A stretch of 64,000 nt of DNA from Amoeboaphelidium protococcarum. Taxonomy: Eukaryota > Aphelidiomycota > Aphelidea. The stretch is from assembly GCA_023515745.1 (NCBI GenBank), contig JALECJ010000020.1, positions 1,848,025 to 1,912,024 of the forward strand, read 5' to 3'. How positions within the stretch are numbered: position 1 is the stretch's first letter; every line of letters begins with the position of its first letter. Under the pieces are notes generated by a model, which had not been told where the DNA came from, did not search any database, and saw only the letters and a list, made by a program, of their open reading frames with translations. Shown here piece by piece: positions 1-16,357 of the stretch. Both the position numbers and the translations under genes were made by a program.

Positions 1-598
<598 letters not shown>

Positions 599-769
599 TT
601 TTAAATTTTGATATAATCTGTATTATAAAAGTATCAAATCGTGATGAAGTAGATAAGTGTAGATCAAAGTTGAAAAATCCAAATTTGAGTTTGACCATTT
701 TTCACAGTTTAGATCAAAAGCTTGCCTTATTATTGCACTTTGGTAATAGTACATAAAGATATTAATAAT
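599..769. promoter_or_regulatory. Divergent spacer between DIM1 and AFG2
   Basis: A 171-bp AT-rich gap separates the start codons of two divergently transcribed ribosome-biogenesis genes, so both promoters must sit here or overlap the 5' ends. An in-frame TGA at 692-694 limits AFG2 on its left. I see no clear TATA box or named element. Confidence 0.5.
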
Positions 770-3268
770 ATGAGTGGGTAATAGTTTAATGTTGTTGTCG
801 ATGATAAATGTGCAGATGATAGAATTTATATATCCACGCTTGACATGAACAGACAAAAGTATGCAGTTCTATAACCTTTACTGTTGAATGAGAAATTGGT
901 TCTCACAGCTTGGCCTGACGCGTCACTGGCCAGTAATACGGTCAAGATTGGTTAGTTGAGCGCTGAGAATTTGGATATTATGGATAGTGCTAGTAATAAC
1001 ACCTTCATCCGTGTATTTAAGTGTGATGATTATGTATTTCATCGTGTTAAGAAGGTGATAATCGTGCCATTATAAAGTGTCAGGATAAAGAAGGACGTCC
1101 TTTTGCATTTGGTAAAGAATCACTTATTATAGGCGCAATACTGTATGCAGAAGTAGAATATCGCTATCAAGTACTTGAATGACAGTATAAAGCTGAGTGT
1201 GAAATGTCAACTCAATTTAGAGTCAACTCACGTGCCATCGCTCATATCTAAAGATTTATCCTCCTTGCAGTCTATCACTTCTGTAGGAGTGGTGTGTCAA
1301 GATACAATATTCACTGTAAAGTCTCACAATAATAATAATAGTGCTCATACACAATCTGGATCTTCCAACACGCCAATGATTGCTGGTATGAAAAGTTAAT
1401 TGAAGTTGGTGCGTGATATGATTGAACTTCCGCTTACACGGCCTGATCTCTATGCCAAGTACAATATTAAGCCTGTTAAAGGAATTTTGTTGTATGGTCA
1501 GGCAGGTACGGGAAAGACGTTGATGGTTAGATATTTGGCTAGAGAGTTGAACCTAAGATTGACAGTGATTAATGGTGCTGAGGTGGCGAGTCAGTACCAT
1601 GGCGAGTCTGAGAAAAAGTTGAGGGATATTTGGCAATAGGCGCGTGATGATGCGTCTTCTTAGGATTTGGATGAAGACTGGTCGGATAGTGATGATTAAT
1701 GTGCTGATATCAATACTCGTAGAAGCAGCATACTGTTTATAGATGAGATTGATGCTCTATTTCCTAGGCGTGACACTTCGCAGAGTGAGACTGAGAAGCG
1801 CTTGGTGGCCACAATGTTGACCCTTATGGACGGTATGGAGTAAAGTTTCAGTTAAATTGATGGTTCAAATACTAATACTAACTTGGTCAATAAAGGTCAT
1901 ATGATTGTTATCGGTGCCACTAATAGGCCGAATGCTCTGGATCCTGCACTAAGGAGAACTGGCCGTTTTGATAAGGAGATTGAGATTGGAGTTCCCTCAT
2001 CAGATGAACGATTGGAGATATTTGATTTCTACTTATCCAAGATTCCACACAACTTATCGCGAGAATAGATTATAAGTATTGCTGATTCCAGTCATGGATA
2101 TGTTGGTGCTGATATTGCTGGTCTCTGTCGTGAGGCTTCCCTTCTAGCGATGGAGCGCGTCATTGGTAGTTCAGGCGGTCATGTTAGATCTGATTCTCTT
2201 TTGAAGTCCGTGGCCGATGAATAGTGTGATAGATTAGTTGATAATATCAAGAGTCTTCAATTAGACAGCGCTCAGACTGATGACCATTTGGTTTAATATC
2301 AAGACTTTCTACATGCCAAGACGCTGATTAAACCATCGGCGATGCGTGAGATATCTTTAGAGATCCCTAAAGTACACTGGAGCGATATTGGTGGCCTTGA
2401 AAATGTTAAGCGGAGACTGAAAGAATCTGTGGAGTGGCCCATTCAGAATCCTCAAGTATTCAAGTAGCTCGGTATTGAACCACCCAAAGGAGTCCTCCTA
2501 TATGGACCTTCAGGCTGTAGTAAAACTCTACTTGCAAAGGCTATAGCTACAGAGTCTGGTCTCAATTTCTATGCAATCAAAGGATCGGAGCTATTCAGCA
2601 AATGGGTCGGTGAGAGTGAGAAGGCCGTGAGGGAAGTGTTCAGAAAAGCTAAAGCATCCAGTCCGTCCATTGTATTCTTTGATGAGATTGATGCGGTCGC
2701 TGTAAAGAGGAGCGGATTTGGTAGTTCTCCATCAAGTAGTAATAGTAATGGAAGCTCCGTGGGTGATCGCGTATTGATCCAACTTCTCAATGAGATGGAC
2801 GGCGTAGAGATGTTGAGTAATGTCATCATTATCGCTGCCACAAATAGGCCGGATATATTGGATCCTGCGCTTCTTCGTCCAGGCAGACTGGATCGTCTGT
2901 TGTATATTCCACCACCTGATAAGGAGGCTCGACTGGCAATAATTAGGATTCGTACTGCGAAAATGCCACTCGCTGACGATGTGGCTATGGACGTGTTAGC
3001 TGAGAGAACCAATGGTATGAGCGGAGCTGAGATTGTGGCTTTGTGTAGAGAAGCTGCTATGGATGCTCTATCTCAAGTTTATCACCATTCTCAATAATCT
3101 GAAAGTAATGCTTCCGATAGAGTGTAGACGCGTTCAGATGGTCCTGATATTACTGTTAAAGTATCAATGGACAACTTTGATTAGGCGTTCAGAGTTGTGC
3201 GTCCAAGAATCACATAAGCAATGTTGGATCAGTATGAGAGATTTGCTTAGTCGCTAAATAACAGTTGA
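770..3268 (+). CDS. AFG2: AFG2/DRG1/SPATA5-type AAA ATPase
   Basis: Hexameric type II AAA ATPase; in yeast the family (Drg1) strips the placeholder protein Rlp24 from new pre-60S particles in the cytoplasm. The frame is 832 codons without intron, ending at TGA. Seen: an N-terminal substrate domain (about 1-190); D1 with Walker A GQAGTGKT (about 243-250), Walker B ILFIDEID and sensor [15 protein letters not shown]2 with Walker A GPSGCSKT (about 579-586), FFDEIDAVA and [17 protein letters not shown]. The GCSKT form of the second P-loop separates AFG2 from CDC48, which has GTGKT. The start at 770 is the first ATG after an in-frame TGA at 692; later in-frame ATGs at 845 and 980 would cut into the N-domain. 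Many internal TAG and TAA codons are Gln, such as the one after DIW at 1637. Confidence 0.93.
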
Positions 3269-3375
3269 GTATTGATTAAGTTGTGCCGGCGTCATAATTC
3301 ACAGTATCTGTTTAAAATAAGAGTCAAATAAATCAACAATAGACTTGGAATTATATTAAAAATTCAACATCGTAA

Positions 3376-5793
<2,418 letters not shown>

Positions 5794-6740
5794 TGTATGG
5801 GATGTATTATTAAAAGCCAAAAGATCAAAAAGTCTCTATATGTGCAGATCTTACTCTATGAAGCAATAAATTAACAGATGAACTTTTTATTCAGCAGCAG
5901 CAATTCTGAGAATATCAATAATCCAACAGAGTATAGACTGCAAATTATTATTATTCCAACAGCACAAACTAAGAGGGATTGCAACAGAAATCGAATTTAC
6001 TTGAAAGACGAACGGACGGCTGTTTCGTTGTTAGAAAAGAATCGTCGCTTGTTTGGTGGTTGTCTGTGCCATGTCTCTCGCTCTAAGTGAGAGAGGAAGC
6101 GATCGCTCTCTCTATCGCAAGTCGTCGCCTTGAGAAAAACAGCAGAACGATCGAAATATGATATTGCGGCGCGCTATTTGGAGTTAAGGCGTCATTACTG
6201 GGAAAACTTTGCTGTAACAATGTCCAACTTATTAAATGGCTACGAACAATCGGATTAAAGAGTTAAACTACATACATCGGGCTTTGTTATCTGATTCTCT
6301 ACTCTAGTTATACGAGAATTTTTAACCCACACTAGAAAGCGGTTCTTAATCAATCTCGTAAATGCATGATATTTGCTTTGAGATCATGGGTAGGAAATCA
6401 GCGATTGTGTCTTTTAAGTGAAACGCCCCTCCTCGATTGATTAAAGTCTTAACACAATAACAGAATGTGAAATCTTTTAACATTCATTCAGTTGTGTGGG
6501 AGGGACTTTTCAGCTTGCTGATAGGAAAAGTTACCGCGCGGTAAGCTCATACACACATACACAACAGAATTGCGTTACATGATAATCGGTGCATTGACGG
6601 GGTTACATCGCTTTCCGCCTCTCGGGAGGGACAATGCCACGTGGATAGATATTCCATGAATTAAATAAATTGTTCCCTCATCTTTGGCAACTACAAAAAT
6701 AATAATCTATAAATTGCGAAATTTATTATAAAAAGTAAAG
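5794..6740. other. Intergenic gap, no gene supported
   Basis: Divergent gap between the PAK gene and the secreted orphan. A short frame at 5878-6090 has no recognisable motif and I do not call it. The part near 6080-6160 is unusually CG-rich, with CGATCG twice and GAGAG and TCGTCG blocks, as in several other gene-start regions of this window; it may hold promoters. Confidence 0.4.
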
Positions 6741-7976
6741 ATGAATGTAGTGATATATTACGCGTTAATGATGATACCCATCACATGGTCTATGGTTAAA
6801 GTTTAATCTGCTGGCACTGAATAATCTACAACTCCAATGGTATGTGATATTAATGATGATCCTTAATGCGCTGCGTCAAGTACGTTTGATAAATTTCCCG
6901 AGTTTTCTGAGCATTAACAAATGAAAATTCTAGAATATTCAGGTAATCATCAAGCTTTTGCTGTGAGCCACTCTGCTTGGAATCACTTACGCGCCAAGTC
7001 TGACTAGGATTTGATGGTGAAAGCGCGTGAAGCTGATCGTTTACATTTGATTATGAAGCAATGGTTACTCCAAGGTAAAGAAAATCTCGCTCACTAGCTG
7101 TAAGGTGAATATATAACAGAGTAATCTGACTCTAGATTCGCGGGAATTGTCTGTGGATATGCGGATAAGGAACATTATTTAATCAATTGGGCTAATGCTG
7201 TAATGATTTAAGATAACAATTAGCAGTAGACTATACCAGATAATTTACTGCAGTCGTGTATCAAGTCTGCCCTGCTACAGTAGAACTAGCCTACACTTGA
7301 TTGGGCACTCTCAATGTAGCTTTCGAGTTCTATTCAAGCCAATGCTATAGCTGAAGCTATGCATGAGGGCGGACTTTCTGCTTTTGATTTTATCGTTGGT
7401 GTGGAAAATGTTGATGATGATGCATGGCGATCTGTATGGGAATTAGTGCCCTAGAGATTATGTGAATTGGGAGATAGTGTGACTTTGCAAATGGTTTTAG
7501 ATTATGAGAATTTCCCTAAAGTAAATGGCTAATTATCCTCATAGGTGGTTTCAACTATCTGGTAGATTTCGTTTTCAAGACTGGACCCGAAGCTTTGGAG
7601 GTTTGTGATGAGTCGTCGTGATTTACTGGTGCTGCATCTTGTGTTCCTTAGTGTTAAGGGTATCATGCTTTAGTCTACGTATAGTCTTATTTAAAGGGGG
7701 CAGAATAATGGCTATCTACCGGCCGCGTTCAGGTAACGAATGATCAAAATGGCTATCCAGAATCAAAATCCAGAGTCTATTGCATATCTTGCTAATTGCC
7801 CAATTAAATGGTATGATGAATTAATGGCGTTTTTGCAGCCAGAAATTAAATTTCGACAACGATTTAGTAAAAAGGATTCGGCTGAACGCCGTAATTTGGC
7901 TGGATTTATCGAAATTTAGCCTGTTCAGCCCGAGTGGGAGCAGTTTTGTCAAGATTATAGACCATTGCCTCAATGA
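6741..7976 (+). CDS. Orphan protein with predicted signal peptide
   Basis: I do not recognise this protein. It is invisible with the standard code because it is full of TAA and TAG, but under Gln decoding it is a clean 411-codon frame ending at TGA 7974-7976. The first ATG at 6741 gives a hydrophobic N-terminus (MNVVIYYALMMIPITWSMV) typical of a cleaved signal peptide; later in-frame ATGs at 6768, 6771 and 6792 would remove it, which favours 6741. The rest is mixed alpha-helical in character, with few cysteines, no second long hydrophobic stretch and no KDEL-like end. Likely secreted or in the ER lumen (inference). The coding call rests on frame length, start and composition, not on homology. 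Confidence 0.6.
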
Positions 7977-8078
7977 TAGCAACGTAAATACTTTTGATTA
8001 GCCGGAAGTATATATTAGATTATAAAGTAAATACCATAATTGTTCATACTTATCATGAAATTGACAACCGATGATATA

Positions 8079-11000
8079 TCACTTTAAATCAACACTCTGT
8101 CTAAAGTACGAGTGGACAACTACAGAAATCTTTTGCATAAAGAGACTGACAGGGATCGACACGTCATCACCTTTTTCACAGCGAGTCTGTAAAGCAACAG
8201 CCAGATCGAAAAGCTTTGGAATATACTTTTTAATCTACTGATGTTGAGTGCTACTACCTTCAGCAAACTCATGCCAAGACAAATGAACAACTTAATACCA
8301 AATAATACAGACAACATTTCTCCAATTGTTAATATCGCGGACATGCTTTTACAGATCCGCATGAAAATCAATGTACCGCTTTGATATCAGCAAACATTAT
8401 TACACAGCGTCATCGAAGTGAGAACCAGATTTAGAAAAACTATCGCCCAGATATCTATAAGAGTTAAAGACAGCGCAGATGTAAAGACTCAGTGATATGG
8501 TCTCCTGCTTAACCAAGTCTGGCATCTTTAAAACCACCCCACTCGTTTTTAAAGCCAAACGCAACTCATAATCTTCATTGAACCTCTTAGCAAACCGAAA
8601 TGATGTAGTAATCTACGAAAGCCAACGGTGTTAAAATTACTCAGGCATCATGGCGAAGCATTCAGAAGGAATCAACTTTGTCTAATCACCAACCAAGGAC
8701 TTTAGAGGTTTGCCTCCAAGAATGTTCATTATAGGATCATCAATCTTAAACATCAAGTCTTTCATCATTGATAATACCATGAGATGAACCGCGCATTTCA
8801 TTATAGCTTTGTTGATGTTGATGGATGAGATGATTTGTGCTTCATTCTCAGCCTCAACATCAGTAAACTTTACGCTACTAATACCACCACCAGAGATGCT
8901 CTACTTGGGATATTGAAACAGATCGTGCGGAAGAGTCTTTATAAAAAGCTGTTCCAGCCCGCCAGTGACACTTTCCCAGCAGCCATTATCATATTATTTG
9001 AAATTTTGCACAATGATAGAGCTGAATCCCAACACGGCAGACTGCGCAAGAGAGTCAGAATCACGATCCAGTAGCTATGTGAGGCAGGTGATAACGTAGG
9101 AAAAAAGTTGCTCATTTCCTCTGAGCACATCAAAGTTGAGCTTACACAACTCCAACAATCTTCTGATACAGTGAGAGTATAAGCTATCCAAAGAACTATC
9201 CGGCTAACTGGGAGTTCCCTCTTGCAGATTCAAAATCGGTGATACAACCTTTTTTAATAAAATTAACCACTGGCCATCGGCAGCATTGAACAATGTTATC
9301 ACACTTTTCAGCTTGTCAAACAGCATATCCATCACTTTAAGTCGCATCTCCTAATTCTGAGACTCTTAAATAATGTTGGTAAATCCAGAAAACAGAGGAA
9401 TCCATTTAAAATGCAAATCATCATCACTGATATGCGTCAGTCCAGATTTCTTGTGAAGGTCGCCAAGTCTACTTATAGATTCCACCAGCAGATTAAGCAC
9501 CTCATTAAAGATCAAGCGATGATCGTCGACGTCTTTTACAGTGCTGGCGGCAGAACTTTCCCCGTTTTGGCTCTCAAATCTTTACACAAACGATACAACA
9601 CATTACACGTAATCAACCAAATACTCATCAACGACGCCAGTATGATTTCTCACGATCTCTTACAACAACCCAAAAGCTTTTCGTATGATTTAAATATCAC
9701 TATCCGTCTACTATGTTGAAATCGAAATCACTACAAATATCGATTTCCACCCAGATTAGATCGATTTCTAGCGAGCCATGATAATCTGCGACAATGATTA
9801 GAAAATCATCTCTTTAGCAGCGACGTGTTTGCTATTTCTCATAATATTCTCAAACGGCCTCAATGCTTCACAATGACCATCAAACTTCGACAACTCGGTA
9901 CGATCCAAGTACTTCAAATTGAGCTGACGGAGTGCATCGATAGCCTGAATCGCAATGTCCACATTAGAATGACAACCGGCGCCACTAAAGTACAAAGTCA
10001 ATACCTTCCATATTTATGACCACTCTAATCTGATTCTGTTCATATTGTAATGAGAAATCTCTACAACTTTCTGCAACAAATACAACCGGCCTTCATTGTT
10101 CATCTCATACTACGATACTTGACAGATTGCTTCATAAAATTTCATCACAGACTATCCGCTTAGTCGAGCGGTGAGAGCAAACAGCTTGTCGATACTAATC
10201 ATTGTCTCTTGTGACTTGAATCTGACCACAACAGACTTTAAGGAAGGGCGTCTCTTTAGCATATCGTCAACTTTAAGAATTGGAGATTGAGATTAAATAT
10301 CAGAACTCTTTTTGCCAGGTAATGGGGTTACTACAGCAGCCTTCTAACCACTTCCATCCCCAATAAGCTGGAGCAGATCCAACAAACTTAATACAGATAA
10401 AACGCGGCTCCAACAGTCTGCAAGGAAATTCCCAAATTTGAAACTAATCTAAAGCATAGCTTTAAACGCAACAAAAGTCTTCATCTACAATGAACCACCA
10501 TTTACTATGGCCATTTTACACAGGCATTGTACGAGAGAATTCACTTCTTCCTAAAGATCCATCAAGCAGGCGGATTCTACACCCAAACAAAGAGACTGTA
10601 AACACAAGAGAACAATGTCTTGATTTTCGTCTCCAACTGCGGACTGCAAATTACTAATATCAAAGTCGATACTAACACTACTAATGACAGAGCATTCAGC
10701 AAACGCACGCTCAAGAACTTGGAGAACTGGCTTAAAAGCAACCAAGAACATTGATTTAGCGTAATCAACATGAGTTGCATTCTTAAACTTAGGAACAATG
10801 CGCTCCTAACCTTTTTTAAGCAAATTAATAGACTTTTAGCGATTGGAAGCAAAATCTTACCGAGAGGACTCAACTCTATCTTAACCCCCAGCCGGAGACA
10901 CCTTGTCTTTACCATTCGTGCCACCACTACCGCCACCGAACAAAAATCCGATTGCTGTCATCTTTTTAATCTCACGCTACACCTTCTCCTCCTCAAGGAC

Positions 11001-13631
11001 AATTTCATTGGAAGAAATCTGCTCAAAAATTTGGCGCATAAAATCTTCAGGCAGATCACTAGCATCATTAATGCCTCGATTATTGCGTATAAAATCCTCC
11101 ACAGTCATCCGATGCTTTACACTTTTCGAGTGCTGATCTGTATTGAGCATCATTATAGAGAATGCCAATACATACGCCGTCTCAGCTTTGGCAAATATTT
11201 ACGGATTATTCTCACAATACCTGGCAGCAAATTTCTCCATAATCCTGTCAATCTTCTACGCTTCTCCCGGCAGACGAAACTTTTACAGAAACTACCGAAT
11301 GGCATCAACAAAGCCAACATTAGTAAAGTCAAACATGTCGACAAACGCGTGCATAGCTTTGATGTTAAACTCCTTCCCTTCACCAATGCAGTCGCCAATA
11401 CTTCTCTTGTTCAATTGTGGAGTCTTAAATAGAAAATCTGCGACACTCTTCACATCACTGAGGACTCCCACCTCTAACAGAAACTTCAATCCCTTGGGTC
11501 CATTCTCATTAAATAACACAATACCTTGTTTAGTGGCTGACTTCATCTTATTAATTCTATCAGAGTCTTCATAATTGGCTGCGACTGCATTACTAAACGA
11601 CGGATTATCCACCATGTTCATTGCCTGCATGGGATCGCTTCGACTGCCAACAATCACTGAAGATTGAGTTAACGACTATCGACCTTTGTATATTTCGTCT
11701 TACGGTGAAGTTTCATTGCTATGAACCTCATTCTTCATAAAGAATTCTTACATATTACTGGTGATTATTTCCAATAGACCAGACGACGGCTTCGATTTCC
11801 CATCCGTCGGAGAAGACACACTCTGGTCCTACTACTAATCCAAAGAGGATGTAATGCACTCGCTGATCCATCCTCTTAAGGAGAAAACGATAGCCTACAA
11901 GCACTTGAGAGCTTTAATTCTAAATTTGCGCTCATTCAAGATGGTAGGATCCGTCACATTGTTGTTAGTATAGCCAAAGACGCCAACTGACAAATCTTTA
12001 CTACTCTTATCACTAGCAGACAAGAGCTAACCAGTTTAGCTGACTAGAACGCCATTACCGTTGGTACATTTAGTCAATATATAAACTAGACGCTCAAAAA
12101 CACAAACTAAGCCAACTTCGCAATCATAATTCAACCAGATATCAGCCAAAATTTTTGGATTAGAGCACAATTTATGCAATGCATCCAGTATAGAATGCTT
12201 CAGACGGTAAGTAGTGGAAGGATGTCCCAGAAGATATAGATAAATTTCATTAAAAAGAATCTCTAGTTCAGGCTTCAAGGGACCACGAAACAATTTTACC
12301 AATATCAAGAATATAGAGAGACTCAGATCAAAAATCGAGAACTAGTTCGACTGAAGCAGACTATTCTTGCTTATCGACAATGTAATTTGAGTCCTAATCA
12401 TTTAAATGTACGGATCTTCGCTCTATAGAATTGGCCCAGAATTGGTAAGAACAGATAACAACATTTCCAAGCCCAAAGATCTGGCTCTAAGTGCAACAGC
12501 AGAGAGCTGTTCCACAGTGTTTGATGATGAAGCATTTTAAACTGCTTAATTCTTGTCGCCGCTCTATTTGTCAACCTTCATGGAGAGTCTGCACAGAAAT
12601 CGCAAAATAATAAAGGCATCCCGTTGAATGATGCCTTTGTAGTTCTGCATTGAAGCCGGCTCATAAGGATTATTAAGACGTGACTGCTCCTCCACAACAA
12701 ACTGAACTCCACCTTTCATTTATTGAGAGCTCCCACTCTCTGATGAGCCTCCATCAACAGTATCGCTACGGCGTGGCTGATTCAAAGCTTCATTCGAATC
12801 CCTCACGCACACCTTCTCCAACATGCTGAAAACGTGATGACAAATCTACATTAGACCGGCTCTTGCGGTAACTTCAACATTCGGATTACCACAATAAAGC
12901 CATATATTAGCACAACATTACACAACTTTCAGCAGTGACAATTCGTGAATCTCACATCCTCCTCCATTACTACTCAGTTTTCCATCGCCGCCTTGACTTT
13001 CACCAGCAAAAGATTTGATTGAACTATTCTATGTGATAGCAGTGAGTAACAATTTAATAATCTACAATAGAACTCCAGTTTCTGCTTAAATAAGCTTTTC
13101 ATGACCACCGGGGTTGCCAAGCAGAGGTGGAATAAGAACAGGGGACGCACTCACGATGCAGTTAATGATATCATCTATCAACATTGGCGGGTAACTGGAC
13201 ATTATCCGCTTCCCACCACTACCATCATCATCCTTCTTATCACCAGCACCATCATTGCTCTTTTAAAACGACGGTTATTGTTTGGTAGAGGATTTATCCT
13301 CGGGATCCTAGCCATCACCGCTTTAAGATTGGACAGAATCAAGAAAAGCATCTCCTCTAAGATTATTTGATGCTATGAGCTTCTATATCATATCCAACGC
13401 CAACTCCCTCTACTTTACAGACTAAGACGGATGAATGGCTTTCTTCAATACTCCCCAATACTTATCACTCTCAGCTTTATGACTATTATTACCATGAGAG
13501 GAGCTGTTAGAATCAGATTAGACTTTCTCCAACTCAGAAACACTACTTTAAATCAGAGTGTACAACTCCTTGTTCCTCCGACCATCAACTTCTCCCTTAA
13601 TCTTGCTCAACGCAAACTTTGTATTAATCAT
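8079..13631 (-). CDS. BIG/Sec7-type Arf guanine-nucleotide exchange factor
   Basis: Large Golgi/TGN exchange factor that activates Arf GTPases for vesicle coat recruitment (family of yeast Sec7 and human BIG1/2, ARFGEF1/2). One uninterrupted 1850-codon frame, the usual family length. The N-terminal DCB region begins MINTKFALSKIKGEVDG; a HUS-like region follows. The Sec7 domain is at about residues 699-880: NGPKGLKFLLEVG, the catalytic Glu finger in FRLPGEAQKIDR with its Gln as TAG at 11256-11258, EKFAARY, and MMLNTDQH with the conserved Asn-Thr-Asp. C-terminal HDS regions include AIDALRQLNLKYL and LRPFENIMR. Start: the first in-frame ATG after TGA at 13719-13721. Very rich in TAA and TAG. Confidence 0.95.
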
Positions 13632-14394
13632 AATGCAATTAGATGTAGGATATCGACCACTTCTGATATGCTTAATGAAGAGAAGGAGAAGAACAGAAAA
13701 GCTAAGAAACAAAATTCTTCAAACTTTGCTGAAACGAAAAGGACATTTCATTTAGAACGATCGCGCCTTAACGTCCTTTCTTTCCTGCTTAAGAGGTTGC
13801 TTGCACACAGCTCTGGATGATCGTTCGTACGGTATGTTCGTTCGTTCACTCCAGAGTGGGACACTATTCACTCAGGCATCGGAGCTACTAACCCTGCCCA
13901 ATAAATTCACTACGCCAATCACAAAGTTACAATGTCTTGTATGTGTATTGTGTGCGGAAAGACATTGCGTGCCTTCAATAATGTAAATGTGTGTGTGTTG
14001 AACATCGAATGTAGAAGTTTAGTCATGGATCTTTTGTGTACATTCAAGTAGGCCTCTTAAACATAGGTCAGGCTTGAATAAAAGTTCGCTTTGTGTGCAT
14101 CGGAGATTGTTCATGGTTTAAACTTTTGTGATCATTGTTCCCTTCAACACACCATTTGAGTGGATATTTCCCAGTGTGCTGCAACTCCCTCCTTCCCTCT
14201 TCTCCATTATATATAACCTTTCCAAACTTTCTTAAACCGTTTACGCCTGAAACGGGCGAGCGCGATTGGATGGAATTACTTTTTAATCTTTTCATCACTT
14301 CCGACGACATACAGTACGCTCACTTTAGTCCCTGTGTGAAAATTGGTCAAATCTTTATTCATTCAGTTGTCCGCACTATATAACGATATTTAAA
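13632..14394. other. Intergenic gap between BIG and PES1
   Basis: Divergent gap of 763 bp between two housekeeping genes. Open stretches on both strands lack motifs and overlap one another; I call none. CG-rich patches around 13755-13850 (AACGATCGCGCC, repeated GTTCGTTCG) resemble other gene-start gaps here. Confidence 0.4.
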
Positions 14395-16158
14395 ATGTTG
14401 ATATAGAAGAAGGGAATAAAGGGTGCTGCAGCGAATTATATCACGCGTACTAGAGCGGTGAGAAAGCTGTAGATCTCCTTGTCAGACTTCCGTAAGCTGT
14501 GTATCCTGAAAGGAATCTATCCAAGAGAGCCCAAGTCGAAGAAGAAAGCTGCACAGGCTGGTGTTGCGCTGGCTAAGGCTAAGAAGGGTGCCACGAGAGC
14601 GCGTTCTGGTAACACTAATAACACGTTCTACTACGTGAAAGATATCTAGCATCTTCTCCATGAGCCGGTACTGCACAAGTTGAGAGAGCGACACGCGTTT
14701 GTGAAGAAGATTAAGAAGGCCATAGCTAAGCGCGATTTTCATGCAGCAAATATTTTGGAGAACAATGAGCCTGTATACACGCTGCATCATCTGGTAAAGG
14801 AGAGATATCCAACGTTCACCGAGGCTCTGATGGATCTTGATGATTGTCTTTGTCATGTATTCATGTTTGCCACTCTCCCGTTGGACTATGGCAAGAAACA
14901 CGACCATGATACCTTGACTCCGCAAAAGATTGAGAATTGCTAGCGTCTGTGCAACGAGTTTATGACTTATGTGATTAAGACGAATTCTCTGCAGAGTATG
15001 TTTTGCTCTATCAAGGGCTACTATTACCGCGCGATTATCAATGGAACTCCGATTACGTGGCTGGTACCTCATGAGTTTACGTGCACCCCCGTGATGACTT
15101 CTATCAATTCTCAAGTGGCAACTGTGGGTGGTGTAAATGCTGGTGCCGGTGCATTGGATGTGGACATGCGCGTCATGTTGACATTCCTGGAGTTTTATGA
15201 ATGTATGCTTGGCTTTGTGAACTTTAGATTGTTCTCTTCCATCGATACATCGTATCCACTGGAGCAGCGTGAACTCAGATGGACAATTGAAGATCTAGAT
15301 GGGGAGTTTGATGTTAATCAGATGCATAGAGTACATAATTAAGAGGGGAAGAAGTCTAGTGATAAGGTTCAAGTCTAGAAGGTTAAAGAAGTAGAAAAGA
15401 AGATTAGTGAGATTATTAAAGATACGGTGGAAGGAGATCTCGCTCTGGAGCAGTCTAATGCTAATGTTCAGTCTAATGAAAGCTCTCAGCAGGAAATTGA
15501 CACTATGGAATCTAACGCGCTATCTTCTGATGAAGCAAAGAGCGGATATAAGATATTCAGTGGCCTGACCGTCAAGATCAACAGAGAAGTGCCTAGAAAG
15601 TCCGTTCTCTTTATGCTACTGGCCCATGGTGCCAACGTTATACTTCCTTTCTAGTCTGCAGGATCATCCGGTATTACTCATGAGATTTGTGATCGTCCTC
15701 TTGAACATGTCAGAATGGAACCGAATCGCAAGTATGTTCAGCCTCAGTGGGTGTTTGACTCTATCAACCAAGGCAAGATCCTGAGTGAAGATTTGTATGC
15801 TATTGGAAAGTCTCTGCCGCCTCATTTGAGTCCATTCTATGACTATGTATAGAGTGAGGCGAAAGTAGATGATATGGTTGTGACCGAGGCTGAAGTGGAG
15901 AAGGCCACTGAAAAGGTTGTTGTCAAAGCCACTGCTGCAGATGGAAGTGCTTCTATTGATGCTCAGAACAAGTTGAAGAAGAATATGAGTAAGGAGGAAC
16001 GCGAAATGGCCAAGATGCTCATGTCCAACAAGAAGAGGAAGTTCTTGGAGCAGATCGAGAAGAGCAGACACCATCAGTAGCTCGCGGAAGATAAGCTAGC
16101 CCAGAAGCGTGCCAAGATTGCTATCGCCAAGCAAGAGTAGAAAAAGGTAAAGAATTGA
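14395..16158 (+). CDS. PES1: Pescadillo homolog
   Basis: Nucleolar ribosome-assembly factor; with BOP1/Erb1 and WDR12/Ytm1 it forms the PeBoW complex needed for 27S pre-rRNA processing and 60S formation. One exon, 587 aa, equal to the family length. Seen: N-terminal [19 protein letters not shown] and [32 protein letters not shown]; a middle region with [10 protein letters not shown]; a BRCT domain at about 380-485 starting [20 protein letters not shown], with the BRCT Trp in [10 protein letters not shown]; and a C-terminal basic coiled coil ([17 protein letters not shown]). The partner WDR12 is encoded at 35430-36830, so two of the three PeBoW subunits are in this window. Confidence 0.96.
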
Positions 16159-16357
16159 ATTAAAAGCTTTCATAGTTTATTATTAGCACGTGTCTTTTTT
16201 TATATTATCTTCTGTAATACTTGGTGTCCCTATTGTTCTTGTTCTTACCGCAGTACAATAGTTTTCACCTTTTCTCGCGCGTGGACGTTAATGTTGAAAA
16301 TTTGTCTTCATGGCTTTCGTTCTCTCGTTGCATTTAAACACTCAAAATAATATCAAC

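Noticed and set aside
2569-3012. 147-codon minus-strand frame opposite the AFG2 D2 domain
   Set aside because: It is the shadow of a strongly conserved AAA domain on the other strand and has no motif of its own.
770-3268. Premature stops suggesting a pseudogene in the AAA ATPase and many other genes
   Set aside because: All internal stops are TAA or TAG, never TGA, the frame is never shifted, and they fall where homologs have Gln. This is reassignment, not decay.
5878-6090. 70-codon plus-strand frame in the PAK upstream gap
   Set aside because: No motif, no UAR codons, lies in a promoter-like gap; chance frame more likely.
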